Shown here: positions 33,825 to 42,969 of the stretch, piece after piece | Layout: each line of letters begins with the position of its first letter | How positions within the stretch are numbered: the stretch's first letter is position 1 | Translations under genes and position numbers: made by a program | Source: UBA11606 sp049437325 | Lineage (GTDB): Bacteria > Actinomycetota > Acidimicrobiia > Acidimicrobiales > Aldehydirespiratoraceae | NCBI GenBank assembly: GCA_049437325.1 | Contig: JBMTIM010000006.1 | Location: 15,270-79,269, forward strand | Direction of reading: 5' to 3' | Length of the DNA: 64,000 nt | Notes under the pieces: generated by a model | The model's database searches: none | What the model saw: the letters and a program-made list of their open reading frames with translations, nothing else | Told to the model about the DNA's origin: nothing

Positions 33825-34526
33825 TCAGAACAGCGCAGCACTCAGTTTTCTGCGCCACTCGGCGGTACGCGGATCATCCGCCCCGAGGACTTCGAGCAGG
33901 TCGACGAACTTCTGTCGGTCGTCGTCATTGACCTTCACCGTCGCAAGAAGGGTCGTCAGGGTCGCGTCGATGTCGGTGACCGGCTCGCCGCTGGTGCGCG
34001 CCACAGCCCGCAGACGCCGGGTCTCGGGCGTCTCGGGAATCTTGTCGAGCAGGGCAAGGCCTTGGTCGACCTGACCTTCATCGATCAGCGCTGCGGCGAG
34101 CGCGGTGAGGACGTCGGGATTGTCGGGCTCGAGTGCGTACGCAGCGTTGAGCGACTCGACATCACCGATCTCGAGCAGGCGCTCGACTTCGTTTTGTTCC
34201 ACGGTCGGCAAGAGCTTCTCGACGAACTCGCGCACCTGCGCTTCACCTTGCGCCCCCATGAAGCCGTCGACGACCTGACCATCCTTCATGGCGTACACGG
34301 CCGGAATCGACTGGACTTGGAAAGCCTGCGCCACGCTCGGATTGGCATCGACGTCGACCTTTGCCAGTTCGACCTGGCCGTTCGTGTCACCGATCACCCT
34401 GTCGAGGATCGGGCCGAGCTGCTTGCACGGACCGCACCATTCAGCCCACAGATCGATCACGACAGGAACATGGTGTGACCGCTCGATCACGGCGGTCTCG
34501 AACGTTGCGTCGGTTACATCAGCCAT
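33825..34526 (-). CDS. CnoX/YbbN-like thioredoxin-domain protein
   Basis: 233 residues. N-terminal thioredoxin fold with the active redox motif WAEWCGPCKQLGP, followed by a TPR-like helical C-terminal domain (ALEPDNPDVLTALAAALIDEGQVDQGLALLDKIP). This layout matches co-chaperedoxin CnoX (YbbN), which protects substrates from aggregation; unlike E. coli YbbN, both cysteines are kept. Start ATG 34526 is chosen because the thioredoxin fold begins there; TACCTT lies ten bases upstream. Divergent from the PAC2 gene. Confidence 0.9.
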   Translation of the reverse strand: MADVTDATFETAVIERSHHVPVVIDLWAEWCGPCKQLGPILDRVIGDTNGQVELAKVDVDANPSVAQAFQVQSIPAVYAMKDGQVVDGFMGAQGEAQVREFVEKLLPTVEQNEVERLLEIGDVESLNAAYALEPDNPDVLTALAAALIDEGQVDQGLALLDKIPETPETRRLRAVARTSGEPVTDIDATLTTLLATVKVNDDDRQKFVDLLEVLGADDPRTAEWRRKLSAALF

Positions 34527-34602
34527 GGTGTCACCCAAGGTATCGGCTGCCGGCCGATACCCGGCGGGCGCACCAACGGGATTGGGCGTACGCTCCCCCA
34601 CG
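34527..34602. promoter_or_regulatory. Divergent promoters between the CnoX-like and PAC2 genes
   Basis: TACGCT (34589-34594) lies eight bases before the plus ATG at 34603. TACCTT (reverse of 34537-34542) lies ten bases before the minus ATG at 34526. No Shine-Dalgarno is clear for the plus gene. Confidence 0.45.
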
Positions 34603-35481
34603 ATGTCGCGCCCCGTCACGCCCGATGAGTTGTACACCCTGTTGGCGACACCGTCGCTCGTTGATCCGGTCCTGTTGATTCACCTCACCGGATGGATCGA
34701 CGCCAGCGGCTGCGCAGCAGACGCACGAGATGCGATTCTCGATCAGATTGCGCCGACGCCCGTCGCTGGTTTCGAAACCGAGTGGCTCCTCGATCACCGG
34801 GCTCGTCGGCCGTTGATGCACATCGTCGAAGGAGTCACCACGGCACTCGACTGGCCGGAGATCAACCTCGTCAGCGGGCGCGACAGCACCGGCAACGACC
34901 TGCTGTTCCTCCACGGCGCCGAGCCCGACCACAATTGGCGAGCGTTCTGCGACGCCGTCGTCGAGCTCGCCCGTCGATTCGGCGTTCGGCGGGTCATCGG
35001 CCTCGGCGCCTACCCGGCGTCGTCACCGCACACCCGACCGTCTCGCCTCTCGGCCACGGCATCCACACCGGAACTCGCCAAGCTCGGGTTTACTCCCGCC
35101 ACCCTCGACGTGCCGGCCGGCATGCAGGCCGCGGTCGAATTCGCCCTTCATCGAGCGGGAATCCCGGCTGTCGGCCTCTGGGCCCAAGTGCCCCACTACC
35201 TCTCGGGAGCGAGCTACGCACCAGCGACGCAAGCATTGATCGAGGGGCTGGTCGTCGCAGGTGGCCTCGTCTTCGACAGCAGCGAACTTGCTGCGGAGGC
35301 GCTGGCCACTCGCACCCGCCTCGATGGCCTTGTCGCCGACGACGATCAGCACCGCACCATGCTGCGGGTGCTGGAGCGGCAATACGACAACGCTGCCGAA
35401 GTCGAAGCGTCGATCAGCGGTGACGATGTCGCAGCCGAGATCGCGGAATTTCTCCGGAACCAGGCCGACGACGACCGCTGA
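34603..35481 (+). CDS. PAC2-family protein
   Basis: 292-residue protein of the PAC2 (proteasome assembly chaperone 2-like) family, PF09754. Visible features: DPVLLIHLTGWIDASGCAAD near the N-terminus, GLGAYPASSPHTRPS, and a C-terminal helix with LERQYDNAAEVEASI. Actinobacteria with proteasomes usually carry such genes, but the role is not established for bacterial members. ATG 34603 follows TACGCT; the open frame upstream belongs to the divergent gene. Its last 68 bases overlap the convergent glycosyltransferase gene. Confidence 0.88.
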   Translation: MSRPVTPDELYTLLATPSLVDPVLLIHLTGWIDASGCAADARDAILDQIAPTPVAGFETEWLLDHRARRPLMHIVEGVTTALDWPEINLVSGRDSTGNDLLFLHGAEPDHNWRAFCDAVVELARRFGVRRVIGLGAYPASSPHTRPSRLSATASTPELAKLGFTPATLDVPAGMQAAVEFALHRAGIPAVGLWAQVPHYLSGASYAPATQALIEGLVVAGGLVFDSSELAAEALATRTRLDGLVADDDQHRTMLRVLERQYDNAAEVEASISGDDVAAEIAEFLRNQADDDR

Positions 35482-37057
35482 CCGTGCGGTTCAGCTCCCA
35501 GAGCATGCCCTGCCGGAACTCGATCACGAGCGTCGCCCCGAGCGGTGGGGTCGCGTCCGGTGCGAGGAGCACATGGGTGGTCCTCGGTGTTTGCTCGGTC
35601 ACACTGCGATCGAACCCGACGTCCCACACCAACGCATTGGTGAGGCTTGCGGACACCCCGCCCACATCGACGAACAGTTCGCTGATGTCGGTGCTCGGAT
35701 CGAGGCGCTCGTCGACTTCGCCCGAGACCGTGAACTCGTGCAGCTGCCGGAGCGTTTCGAGTCCGCTGTGGACCCCCCACAACGACGCACCGACCAGAAG
35801 TAGCGCGGCCGCCTCGATCCGCCAACGACACAGTGCCCAGGCCGCCAGCCCGACGGCGATCGCCACCGCTGCTGCGGCTCCGGGCTCGAAGATGTCGCTG
35901 CCGTACGGCGCACCGCCGACCTCCACCCCCAACATCATCACCGGCGACCGAGCCGACGCCCAGGTGTCCCCCGGGCCGTTCCACGCGGCAACGATCCCAG
36001 CCAGTGACGGCACACCGACGAGCAACAACGCCGCGCCTCTCCGGCTCAGTCGATGCAGTTGGGCGACGCCGACGGCAACGAACATGGGTGCCATCACTTC
36101 GACGTATCGCCCGTGGAGCCATTTGTCGGCCCGGGGAACGCCGGTCAGAAACCACGCTGCGACGACGAGAGCACCGAGACCCACAGCCAGCACCGACCAT
36201 CCCTTCGGTCGCGATCGGGCCAAGACCACGATGCCCCAGAGCGCAAGGCCGGTGCCGGCCAGCACGACATAGGTCAGCGCGCCGAGCCCGAGTTGCAGCA
36301 TCTGGACCCCCTCCCCGAGACCACGACGAGAGGCCAGGTCGAGCGGGCCATAGATGCCGGGATGGTCGAAGGTGGCGGTTGCGAGTAAGCGACGGAACCA
36401 CTCGACGCACCCCAGCCCGACCGCACCGGACGCCACCACTGCCGACATCACAGCCGTCCCCCGCCCCCGCACCGCCCACCCGCTGACCGCGATGACCACG
36501 ACCGCCGACACCCCGAGCCGGGGATGCGCAGCGAACAGCAGCACTGCGGCTGCGGTCGCCGCCAGCGCAGACCGTCCTGACGACGCCTCGAGGGCGTCGA
36601 ACAATGCCACCATCACCAGCACGATCAGGAGCGAGAGGAGTCGCTCCGTCCACACGATCGATGCAGTGAGCAGTGCCGCCGGCAGCAGTGCACCGACAAG
36701 CGCAGCGACGAGTACCCGGCGAGGATCGATCTCGGGGAACAGGCGCCGCAGAAACGACGCAAGCGCCGGCACAGTGGCGGCACCGGCCAGCGCGTTCACC
36801 AGACGTGCGAATGCGATCATCCCGTCGCCTTCGAGCCCCAGAAGCCATCCGGGTGCAAGCAGCAGCGGATACAGCGGGCCGTACGGGGACTGTGCAGGCA
36901 TCGGCGCACCGCCCTCACCGGCGATGGTACGACCCATTGCGAGATACGCGATGTCGTCGATCGTCAGCAGCGGTCCGGGCGGGGCGAGAGCGACCACAAG
37001 ACCCGACACGAACACTGCGCTCGTCGCGCCCACCAGCCACCGGGTCCACGCCGACAT
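35414..37057 (-). CDS. Polytopic membrane glycosyltransferase-like protein
   Basis: 547 residues with about ten to twelve hydrophobic helices and a soluble extracytoplasmic tail of some 110 residues. The first loop has LTIDDIAYLAMGRTIAGEGG, where the DD pair matches the catalytic acidic residues of GT-C (PMT/ArnT-like, GT39/GT83) enzymes that use polyprenyl-phosphate sugars. The donor and acceptor are unknown. TAACGT lies seven bases before the ATG at 37057, another leaderless layout. It is a lone gene between a convergent PAC2 gene and tRNA-Ala. The C-terminal 23 residues run into the PAC2 gene and are basic and low-complexity, so the end may be recent. Confidence 0.8.
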   Translation of the reverse strand: MSAWTRWLVGATSAVFVSGLVVALAPPGPLLTIDDIAYLAMGRTIAGEGGAPMPAQSPYGPLYPLLLAPGWLLGLEGDGMIAFARLVNALAGAATVPALASFLRRLFPEIDPRRVLVAALVGALLPAALLTASIVWTERLLSLLIVLVMVALFDALEASSGRSALAATAAAVLLFAAHPRLGVSAVVVIAVSGWAVRGRGTAVMSAVVASGAVGLGCVEWFRRLLATATFDHPGIYGPLDLASRRGLGEGVQMLQLGLGALTYVVLAGTGLALWGIVVLARSRPKGWSVLAVGLGALVVAAWFLTGVPRADKWLHGRYVEVMAPMFVAVGVAQLHRLSRRGAALLLVGVPSLAGIVAAWNGPGDTWASARSPVMMLGVEVGGAPYGSDIFEPGAAAAVAIAVGLAAWALCRWRIEAAALLLVGASLWGVHSGLETLRQLHEFTVSGEVDERLDPSTDISELFVDVGGVSASLTNALVWDVGFDRSVTEQTPRTTHVLLAPDATPPLGATLVIEFRQGMLWELNRTVSGRRRPGSGEIPRSRLRHRHR

Positions 37058-37128
37058 CGGCTCGACGTTAGGCCCGAATCGTAGGTGGATGCAGGAATCG
37101 CCGGTGCTACCATCGTGGGCCTCAACCC

Positions 37129-37201
37129 GGGGCATTAGCTCAGTTGGTAGAGCGCATCCATGGCATGGATGAGGTCAGGAGTTCAATTCTCCTATGCTCC
37201 A
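37129..37201 (+). tRNA. tRNA-Ala (anticodon GGC)
   Basis: Acceptor GGGGCAT (37129-37135) pairs with ATGCTCC, with the G3-U70 wobble that identifies tRNA-Ala. The anticodon stem is CATCC/GGATG around ATGGCAT, giving anticodon GGC. The T-arm AGGAG-TTCAATT-CTCCT is intact. The 3' CCA is not encoded. Confidence 0.97.
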
Positions 37202-37262
37202 CGCCGATCGAAACGGGGCCTCGTCGGAGGTCCCGTTTCTCGTTTCGTGGCAGGCTTGTCCG

Positions 37263-38123
37263 ATGGGCTCTCTGCCGATGATCACGCCGCTCGCCGGTAC
37301 GACCTTCGGGTCGACCGTCACGCAGATCGACGTCCGTGCCCTCGATCGAGACTCGTTCGCGAATCTCTACGCCACCTGGCTCGACCGGGGTCTGTTGATC
37401 TTTCCCGGTCAGTTCCTCGACAACGCCGAACAGGACGAGTTCGCCCAGCGTTTCGGGGTGCTCGAGTTCGGGGCTGCTCCGCTCAGCAACGTTCGCAGCG
37501 ACGGATCTGTGCGGCCGACCGACGGCTCCGACGACATGATGCAGGTCCTCATCGGCAACATGGGTTGGCATCAGGACTCGACGTACATGCCGGTCCAAGC
37601 CAAGGGAGCTGTGTTCTCCGCAGAGGTCGTGCCGGACACGGGCGGCGCAACCGGCTTCGCCGACACTGCCGCTGCCTATGCCAGCCTCGAGCAGGCCATC
37701 AAGGACCGAATCGCCGGCCTGCGGGCCCGACATTCGCTGTACCACTCGCAGGCCCAAGTAGGTCATGCGGGAACGTCGGCCCAATACAGCGGCTACGGGT
37801 TCCACGACGGGCCAGTCTCGATTCGGCCGATCGTGAAACGTCATCCCGAGACAGGGAGCCGATCATTGACGATCGGCCGGCATGCCTATGACATCGACGG
37901 TCTGGAAGCAGCCGAATCTGACGAACTGCTGGCGAGTCTCGTCGAGTTTGCGACCGAACCGAGGTACACCTACCACCACCAGTGGACTGCGGGTGACGTC
38001 GTCGTGTGGGACAACCGTCGACTCCTCCATCGGGCAACGCCCTGGCCCTTTGATCAACCTCGGGTGATGTGGCACACCAGGATCGCCGGCGACCCCGTCA
38101 CCGAGTCGGCAGACTCGGACTGA
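37263..38123 (+). CDS. TauD/TfdA-family dioxygenase (second copy)
   Basis: 286-residue 2-oxoglutarate/Fe(II) oxygenase. Iron ligands are visible as HQD in GNMGWHQDSTYMP and the distal His in NRRLLHRATPWP; the arginine for 2-oxoglutarate is likely the one in QPRVMWHTRIAG. The start must lie after the tRNA; ATG 37263 or ATG 37278 are candidates, with no strong ribosome-binding site. It differs clearly from the dioxygenase at 10567 and stands alone, so the substrate cannot be guessed from context. Placement right after tRNA-Ala is compatible with acquisition at a tRNA locus, but no integrase or repeat of the tRNA end is seen. Confidence 0.85.
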   Translation: MGSLPMITPLAGTTFGSTVTQIDVRALDRDSFANLYATWLDRGLLIFPGQFLDNAEQDEFAQRFGVLEFGAAPLSNVRSDGSVRPTDGSDDMMQVLIGNMGWHQDSTYMPVQAKGAVFSAEVVPDTGGATGFADTAAAYASLEQAIKDRIAGLRARHSLYHSQAQVGHAGTSAQYSGYGFHDGPVSIRPIVKRHPETGSRSLTIGRHAYDIDGLEAAESDELLASLVEFATEPRYTYHHQWTAGDVVVWDNRRLLHRATPWPFDQPRVMWHTRIAGDPVTESADSD

Positions 38124-38173
38124 GCCGACCGAACCGAGCCGGCTCGCGACCCTCTCCGCTCCCCCCGGTGGTC

Positions 38174-38557
38174 CTATGCGGTTTCGGGTTGCGGCGTGAG
38201 GGGGCGCCACGGAACACGCGGCCGGTCGCCCCAGAGGCGCTCGAGTTGATAGAAGTCACGCTGCTCTTGCCGGAATACGTGCACCACGAAGGGGCCGTAA
38301 TCCATCAAAACCCACTCGCAAGACTCGGCGCCCTCGACTCGGATCGGTGACGGGCCACCGACCCGCCTGATCTCGAGCTCTACTGCCTCGACGATGGCGG
38401 CAACCTGCCGAGCGTTCGATCCGCTCACCACGACGAAGTAGTCCGAGACCGAGAAGACATCGCCAACATCGATGATCACGGGGTCCGTCGCCTTCTTGCC
38501 ATCAGCGACGGCCGCAGCATGCCGAACGAGATCGAGCAGGTCGTCAGGGTTCGTCAC
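38174..38557 (-). CDS. rsfS: Ribosome silencing factor RsfS
   Basis: 127-residue protein that binds ribosomal protein L14 and blocks subunit joining in slow growth. Family signatures: VTNPDDLLDLVRHAAAVAD at the start, DVFSVSDYFVVVSGSNARQV, and EGAESCEWVLMDYGPFVVHVF near the C-terminus, seen here in shorter pieces (for example WVLMDYGPFVVHVF). GTG 38557 overlaps the stop of the upstream gene (GTGA) and has GGAAGG before it. Last gene of nadD-LytR_C-rsfS. Confidence 0.95.
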   Translation of the reverse strand: MTNPDDLLDLVRHAAAVADGKKATDPVIIDVGDVFSVSDYFVVVSGSNARQVAAIVEAVELEIRRVGGPSPIRVEGAESCEWVLMDYGPFVVHVFRQEQRDFYQLERLWGDRPRVPWRPLTPQPETA

Positions 38558-39774
38558 GGAGCCTTCCAATCGGTGCCGATCACCACGGTGAGGTCCACAG
38601 GCTGATCCGGTTCGTCAGAGAACACAACCTGCGCTCCCAGTTCTGCCGCAAGGATCGCAGCGGCTTCCTCGGCATCGGCTCGGTGGTACGTGACGACCGA
38701 GGTGGCAACGCCGAACGTCGTCGCATTTCCGAGCACCCGAACCTCGCCGACATCGGCCACTGTCTCCAGAGCAGCGTCGCGAACGGCACGATCGCCGGTC
38801 CCGTCGAGCAGTCGCAGCGTCGGTATGGGTGACCCAATCGGTGCAATTCGCAGCGGCACCATGCGATCAGTCAGATCGGCGAGCCATGCTCGGCCCCGCT
38901 CGTCGAGCGAGTAGACAGCCTCCTCGGCATCGCCAATCCCGGGGGCGACCGGCAGAATCTGCAGATCGGCTCGACCGCCGGCGAATCCCCGCAGGAATGG
39001 CGACAATCCGAAGTCGTGGGGCAGCGTCACCAACAGCGGGTCGTCTGCAGCAGCAATCACTGCGAGCCAACTGGTCCACAGATCGAGCTGACGTTCGGTG
39101 CGATTCGCCTCGAACTCGGAGGGATTGCGCCAGCGGTAGAGTTCCGCTCCGGTGTCGCCACTCAGCTGCTGCCCGCCGGCTCGGAGGAACACCGTTTCGC
39201 GACCATCGCCATCGGCCTCGACCAGCGGATCGAGCAGGTTGATCGGAAGTGGTTCGCCGAGCGACAGGAGTTGCGCGAGTTCCGGGGTTTCGATGACATC
39301 GGTCTCGACGAAGCCGAAGCCGAACATCGTCCCGACATCGCGCTCGATTGCATCCATTCCTCCGGTTCGCCACCGTTGGGCGAAGGTTGGCCCGTCGATC
39401 CCGTCCGACGACACGTCGGCGCCCACCAACACGGCATGCCCACCGTTGTCGAGCAGGGTCGCCGCCAGCACCGTCAACCCCACGAGCTCGCCGTCATCGA
39501 GATGAACGATGAGCATGGTGGGCGTGGGATCGACGAACACCTCGTAGCCCGGCTGGGTCGGATCGGTCACGATCTGGACAACCGTGCCGTCGGTGCTGTC
39601 GAGCACAGCTTTGGTGCCAGCTCGCCACAGCAGAAACACGCAAAGGCCGAGCGCAAGAATCACAACGGGAAAGACGAAACGGAAGAAGTGATTCGCCTTC
39701 GGTGCTGGCCGCCGACCACGCGGGGGTCCTGGCTCCTCGTATTCGTCGAGGGTGATGTGGTCGACGTTCGTCAC
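38554..39774 (-). CDS. Membrane protein with LytR C-terminal domain
   Basis: 406 residues: a proline/arginine-rich cytoplasmic start, one transmembrane helix (FFRFVFPVVILALGLCVFLL, about residues 30-49), and a long outside region. The middle has an LCP-like fold (IVHLDDGELVGLTVLA) but lacks the complete catalytic arginine set I would expect of an LCP ligase. The end (VLGNATTFGVATSVVTYHR to VVIGTDWKAP) is a LytR_C domain. Proteins of this type sit between nadD and rsfS in many actinobacteria. A role in attaching wall polymers is plausible but unproven. GTGA overlap with nadD. Confidence 0.78.
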   Translation of the reverse strand: MTNVDHITLDEYEEPGPPRGRRPAPKANHFFRFVFPVVILALGLCVFLLWRAGTKAVLDSTDGTVVQIVTDPTQPGYEVFVDPTPTMLIVHLDDGELVGLTVLAATLLDNGGHAVLVGADVSSDGIDGPTFAQRWRTGGMDAIERDVGTMFGFGFVETDVIETPELAQLLSLGEPLPINLLDPLVEADGDGRETVFLRAGGQQLSGDTGAELYRWRNPSEFEANRTERQLDLWTSWLAVIAAADDPLLVTLPHDFGLSPFLRGFAGGRADLQILPVAPGIGDAEEAVYSLDERGRAWLADLTDRMVPLRIAPIGSPIPTLRLLDGTGDRAVRDAALETVADVGEVRVLGNATTFGVATSVVTYHRADAEEAAAILAAELGAQVVFSDEPDQPVDLTVVIGTDWKAP

Positions 39775-40376
39775 GAATCCACCGCACCGTAGAGATCCCG
39801 AGCCTCGATCAGGTCTGCGACTGCGCTCGGCACGAGTCCACGAATCGGTTCACCTGCGGCAGCTCGCCGTCGAAGGTCACTCGACGACACGTCGATCGAC
39901 GGTACCTCGACGACCAGATGTGGCCAGCCCGCAGGAGGACGACCACCCTCCCTACCACCTCGATCGACCACGACGATCACCGCTCGGTCCCGTACGTCTC
40001 CGGGTCGGCTCCATGTGTCCAGGCCCTCGGCAGCGTCGGAGCCGACGATCAGGAAGAGCTCGTCGCCAGGGTTCGCTGCTGCGAGATGGGCAAGCGTGTC
40101 GGCCATGTAGGAAGGGCCGCTTCGCTGGACCTCGAGATCGGACACTTCGACGCCGGACAATCCCGCAGCGGCAAGTTCGGTCATGGCGAGGCGGTCGACG
40201 GCAGGGGTGACCGCGCTGTGGGAGCTCTTCTGCCACGGGTCACCGGCGACCATCAGCAGGACTCGGTCGAGCGCCAGCACATGCCTGACCTCCAAGGCAA
40301 TAGCAAGGTGGCCGACATGGGGAGGATCGAACGTCCCGCCCAGGACACCGACCCGCTCGCCCGACCCATCAGCCAC
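39771..40376 (-). CDS. nadD: Nicotinate-nucleotide adenylyltransferase
   Basis: 201-residue enzyme that adenylates nicotinate mononucleotide in NAD synthesis. Nucleotidyltransferase motif GGTFDPPHVGHL at the N-terminus, and the SSSDLRRR motif near the C-terminus (from SIDVSSSDLRRR). I moved the start to GTG 40376: TACACT lies seven bases before it (leaderless), and 32 upstream codons look unlike the family. First gene of nadD-LytR_C-rsfS. Confidence 0.93.
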   Translation of the reverse strand: MADGSGERVGVLGGTFDPPHVGHLAIALEVRHVLALDRVLLMVAGDPWQKSSHSAVTPAVDRLAMTELAAAGLSGVEVSDLEVQRSGPSYMADTLAHLAAANPGDELFLIVGSDAAEGLDTWSRPGDVRDRAVIVVVDRGGREGGRPPAGWPHLVVEVPSIDVSSSDLRRRAAAGEPIRGLVPSAVADLIEARDLYGAVDS

Positions 40377-40458
40377 GGCGGTGAGTGTAGGCCTCCACGA
40401 CTGCTCTTCGGAGGCGACCCAAAGGCGTACCGCTTGGCTGTCGGCTTCGGACCCCGAC

Positions 40459-40472
40459 GTGACATAAGTCAC
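40459..40472. promoter_or_regulatory. Small palindrome upstream of the sigma factor gene
   Basis: GTGAC-ATAA-GTCAC is a perfect five-base dyad with a four-base centre, placed about 150 bases before the sigma-factor ATG, in a region that also holds a GTGCGCAC dyad (40503-40510) and a nine-base C run (40568-40576). It could be an operator, but no regulator is identified. Confidence 0.35.
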
Positions 40473-40621
40473 GCAGTTGGTTCTTTACGCTTGCGTCACG
40501 ATGTGCGCACAATACGTCGGTTGGACCGCAGAACAGCGCGCAGCGGGTGCGCCCACGGTACCGACTTCCCCCCCCCGAGAAAATGGGCTCGCTTTGGTGT
40601 GTGCCCTTGGTTAGGAATGCC

Positions 40622-41626
40622 ATGAGTGACTCTGTTGGACAGTATTTGAACGAGATCGGTGCTGTGGCGCTGCTGAACGCCCAAGAAGAGCGTGAGCTCT
40701 CCCAGATCATCGAAAAAGGGTTCGAGGCCACCGCCCGCAAGGAAGCTGGCGAGAAGGGCCGCGACATCGACAAAGCCATTCGTGAGGCCGCCGCTGCGAA
40801 GGACCGGTTCATCCGGGCGAACCTTCGCCTCGTGGTAAGCGTTGCCCGTCGCTACCCACTGCCTCCGGGCATGGAACTGCTCGACCTGATTCAGGAAGGC
40901 AACCTCGGCCTCGAGCACGCCGTCGACAAGTTCGACTGGCGCAAGGGGTTCAAGTTCTCGACCTACGCGACCTTCTGGATTCGCCAGGCCATCGGCCGTG
41001 CCCTCGATCAGAAGGCGTCGCTGGTTCGACTGCCCGGCGACCGCTCGGCCAGCCTTCGCGCTGCCCTGCGAGCCGTGTCCGGCGACGGCGACGAACTCGA
41101 CGACGAACACGCTCGTCTGCACCGATTGACAACCCCGACCAGTCTCGATCGCACCATCGGCGACGATGATTCCAACGAACTGGTCGACCTTCTTCCCGAC
41201 TCGAACCCTGGCCCTGAAGTCGAAGTCATGGCAAACGCCGAGATGGAAATGGTCACCGGCCTCCTCGACATTCTCGACCACCGCGCCAAGTACGCAGTCG
41301 AGCAACGATTTGGTCTCGGTGATGGCCGCAAGCGTTCGTACCGTGAGGTGGGCGAAGACCTCGGTGTCACGGCCGAAGCTGCCCGCCGCCTGGTCAAGCG
41401 AGCCATTCACTCGGTGCGCGAGCACGCATCTGCAATGGCCGACTCGGTCGACGCTGTCGCCTTAATTCTACAGCACGCTGAACCGACGCCCTCGCCGTTG
41501 GCTAGGGCTTCGGCCGTTTTGTGCAGCTCGACGATGGCTCGAAGGCCCCAGAATCCGAACCGAGCACCCGGTATCCCGAAATCCGGTTGGCGAAGCTATC
41601 CACAGGCACCAGACTTGTTCCCATGA
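40622..41626 (+). CDS. Group 2 RNA polymerase sigma factor (SigB/RpoS-like)
   Basis: 334 residues with sigma-70 regions in order: region 1.2 (DSVGQYLNEIGAVALLNAQEE), 2 (RFIRANLRLVVSVARRY and FSTYATFWIRQAIGRAL), 3 and 4 (the helix-turn-helix with REVGEDLGVTAEAARRLVKRA). It is of the alternative, non-essential type rather than the housekeeping sigma. The start ATG 40622 follows AGGA. Odd feature: about 55 residues run beyond the normal end of region 4 (after AMADSV) in a basic, low-complexity tail whose stop overlaps aroG. Loss of an earlier stop is a possible cause. Confidence 0.9.
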   Translation: MSDSVGQYLNEIGAVALLNAQEERELSQIIEKGFEATARKEAGEKGRDIDKAIREAAAAKDRFIRANLRLVVSVARRYPLPPGMELLDLIQEGNLGLEHAVDKFDWRKGFKFSTYATFWIRQAIGRALDQKASLVRLPGDRSASLRAALRAVSGDGDELDDEHARLHRLTTPTSLDRTIGDDDSNELVDLLPDSNPGPEVEVMANAEMEMVTGLLDILDHRAKYAVEQRFGLGDGRKRSYREVGEDLGVTAEAARRLVKRAIHSVREHASAMADSVDAVALILQHAEPTPSPLARASAVLCSSTMARRPQNPNRAPGIPKSGWRSYPQAPDLFP

Positions 41627-42969
41627 CAACGACCTGGACCCCCAGCACATGGCGTGACCGAGAAGCACGACATCAGCCTGAGTGGCCAGATGTCGGGGAA
41701 CTCGATCAGGCCGAGAAGATCCTCGGCCAGATGCCGCCGCTGGTGTTCGCCGGCGAAGCCCGCGACCTCACCTCGCAGCTCGCCAAGGTCGCAGCCGGCG
41801 AAGCGTTCCTGCTGCAGGCCGGTGACTGTGCCGAGTCGTTCGACAGTTCCGCCGATTCCATCCGTGACAAGCTTCGCGTGATCCTGCAGATGGCTGTCGT
41901 CTTGACCTACTCGGGGGGTCTCCCGGTGGTGAAGGTCGGCCGTATCGCTGGCCAGTTCGCCAAACCACGCTCATCGGCGACCGAGACGCAGGGCGACACC
42001 GAGCTCCCGTCCTTCCTCGGCCAGATCGTGAACGACGTCGGGTTCACCGAGTCGGAGCGACGACCGGATGCGCAGCGCCTGCTCACTGCGTACAACCGGG
42101 CCGCCTCGACACTCAACCTCCTCCGAGCGTTCACGCGGGGTGGCTACGCCGACCTGAGCCAGATCAACACCTGGAATCGCGAGTTCGTCGCCTCCTCTCC
42201 TGCAGGTGAGCGGTACGCACAGATGGCCGACGAGATCGACCGAGCACTGCGCTTCATGCAGGCGTGCGGCATCGATGGAGAGAGCGTGCCTGCGATCCAC
42301 GAGGTCGACTTCTTCACCAGCCACGAAGCTCTGCTGCTCAACTACGAACAAGCCCTCACTCGCCAGGACTCGCTCACCGGCGACTGGTACGACTGCTCCG
42401 CCCACATGCTCTGGATCGGCGAGCGCACGAGACAGGTCGGTGGCGCTCACGTCGAGTTCCTGCGGGGCGTCAAGAATCCACTCGGATGCAAGGTCGGCCC
42501 GACAGCCACGCCAGACGACATCATCGGTATCTGTGAGACACTCAATCCCGATCGTGTCCCCGGCCGCCTCACCCTGATCACCCGCCAAGGGTCCGAGAAC
42601 GTTCGCACGAATCTGCCTCCCTTGCTCGCAGCGGTGCGCGACTCGGGTCACCCTGTCGTATGGGCCTGCGACCCGATGCACGGCAACACCTACACCGCAC
42701 CGAACGGTCGCAAGACCCGCCATTTCGACAGCGTGCTCGCAGAGATCTCGGGGTTCTTCGCAGCGCATCACCAAGAAGGCACCTGGCCAGGTGGAATCCA
42801 CGTCGAACTGACCGGCGACAGCGTCACCGAATGTGTGGGGGGCAGCGACGGCATCGACGAGGAAGCACTCGATCAGGCGTACGAGACGATGTGCGACCCG
42901 CGACTCAACGGCCGCCAGAGTGTCGATCTTGCGTTCATGGTCGCCGACATGCTTCGCGGTCAGATCTGA
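41623..42969 (+). CDS. aroG: Class II 3-deoxy-7-phosphoheptulonate synthase
   Basis: 448 residues, plant/mycobacterial-type DAHP synthase for the first step of the shikimate pathway. Visible family segments: MPPLVFAGEARDL, FLLQAGDCAESF, KVGRIAGQFAKPRS, DEVDFFTSHEALLL and DPMHGNTYTAP, which contain the conserved metal and phosphate-binding residues. The ATG is coupled to the sigma-factor stop by an ATGA overlap. Regulation by aromatic amino acids in this class uses N-terminal and interface regions that cannot be judged here. Confidence 0.96.
   Translation: MTTTWTPSTWRDREARHQPEWPDVGELDQAEKILGQMPPLVFAGEARDLTSQLAKVAAGEAFLLQAGDCAESFDSSADSIRDKLRVILQMAVVLTYSGGLPVVKVGRIAGQFAKPRSSATETQGDTELPSFLGQIVNDVGFTESERRPDAQRLLTAYNRAASTLNLLRAFTRGGYADLSQINTWNREFVASSPAGERYAQMADEIDRALRFMQACGIDGESVPAIHEVDFFTSHEALLLNYEQALTRQDSLTGDWYDCSAHMLWIGERTRQVGGAHVEFLRGVKNPLGCKVGPTATPDDIIGICETLNPDRVPGRLTLITRQGSENVRTNLPPLLAAVRDSGHPVVWACDPMHGNTYTAPNGRKTRHFDSVLAEISGFFAAHHQEGTWPGGIHVELTGDSVTECVGGSDGIDEEALDQAYETMCDPRLNGRQSVDLAFMVADMLRGQI

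Noticed and set aside
37129..38123. Integration site at tRNA-Ala
   Set aside because: No integrase and no repeat of the tRNA 3' end are seen around the following TauD-type gene.
40568..40576. Nine-base C run as a phase-variable tract
   Set aside because: It is in the untranslated region before the sigma factor, outside any promoter spacing I can define, and a single example is not enough.
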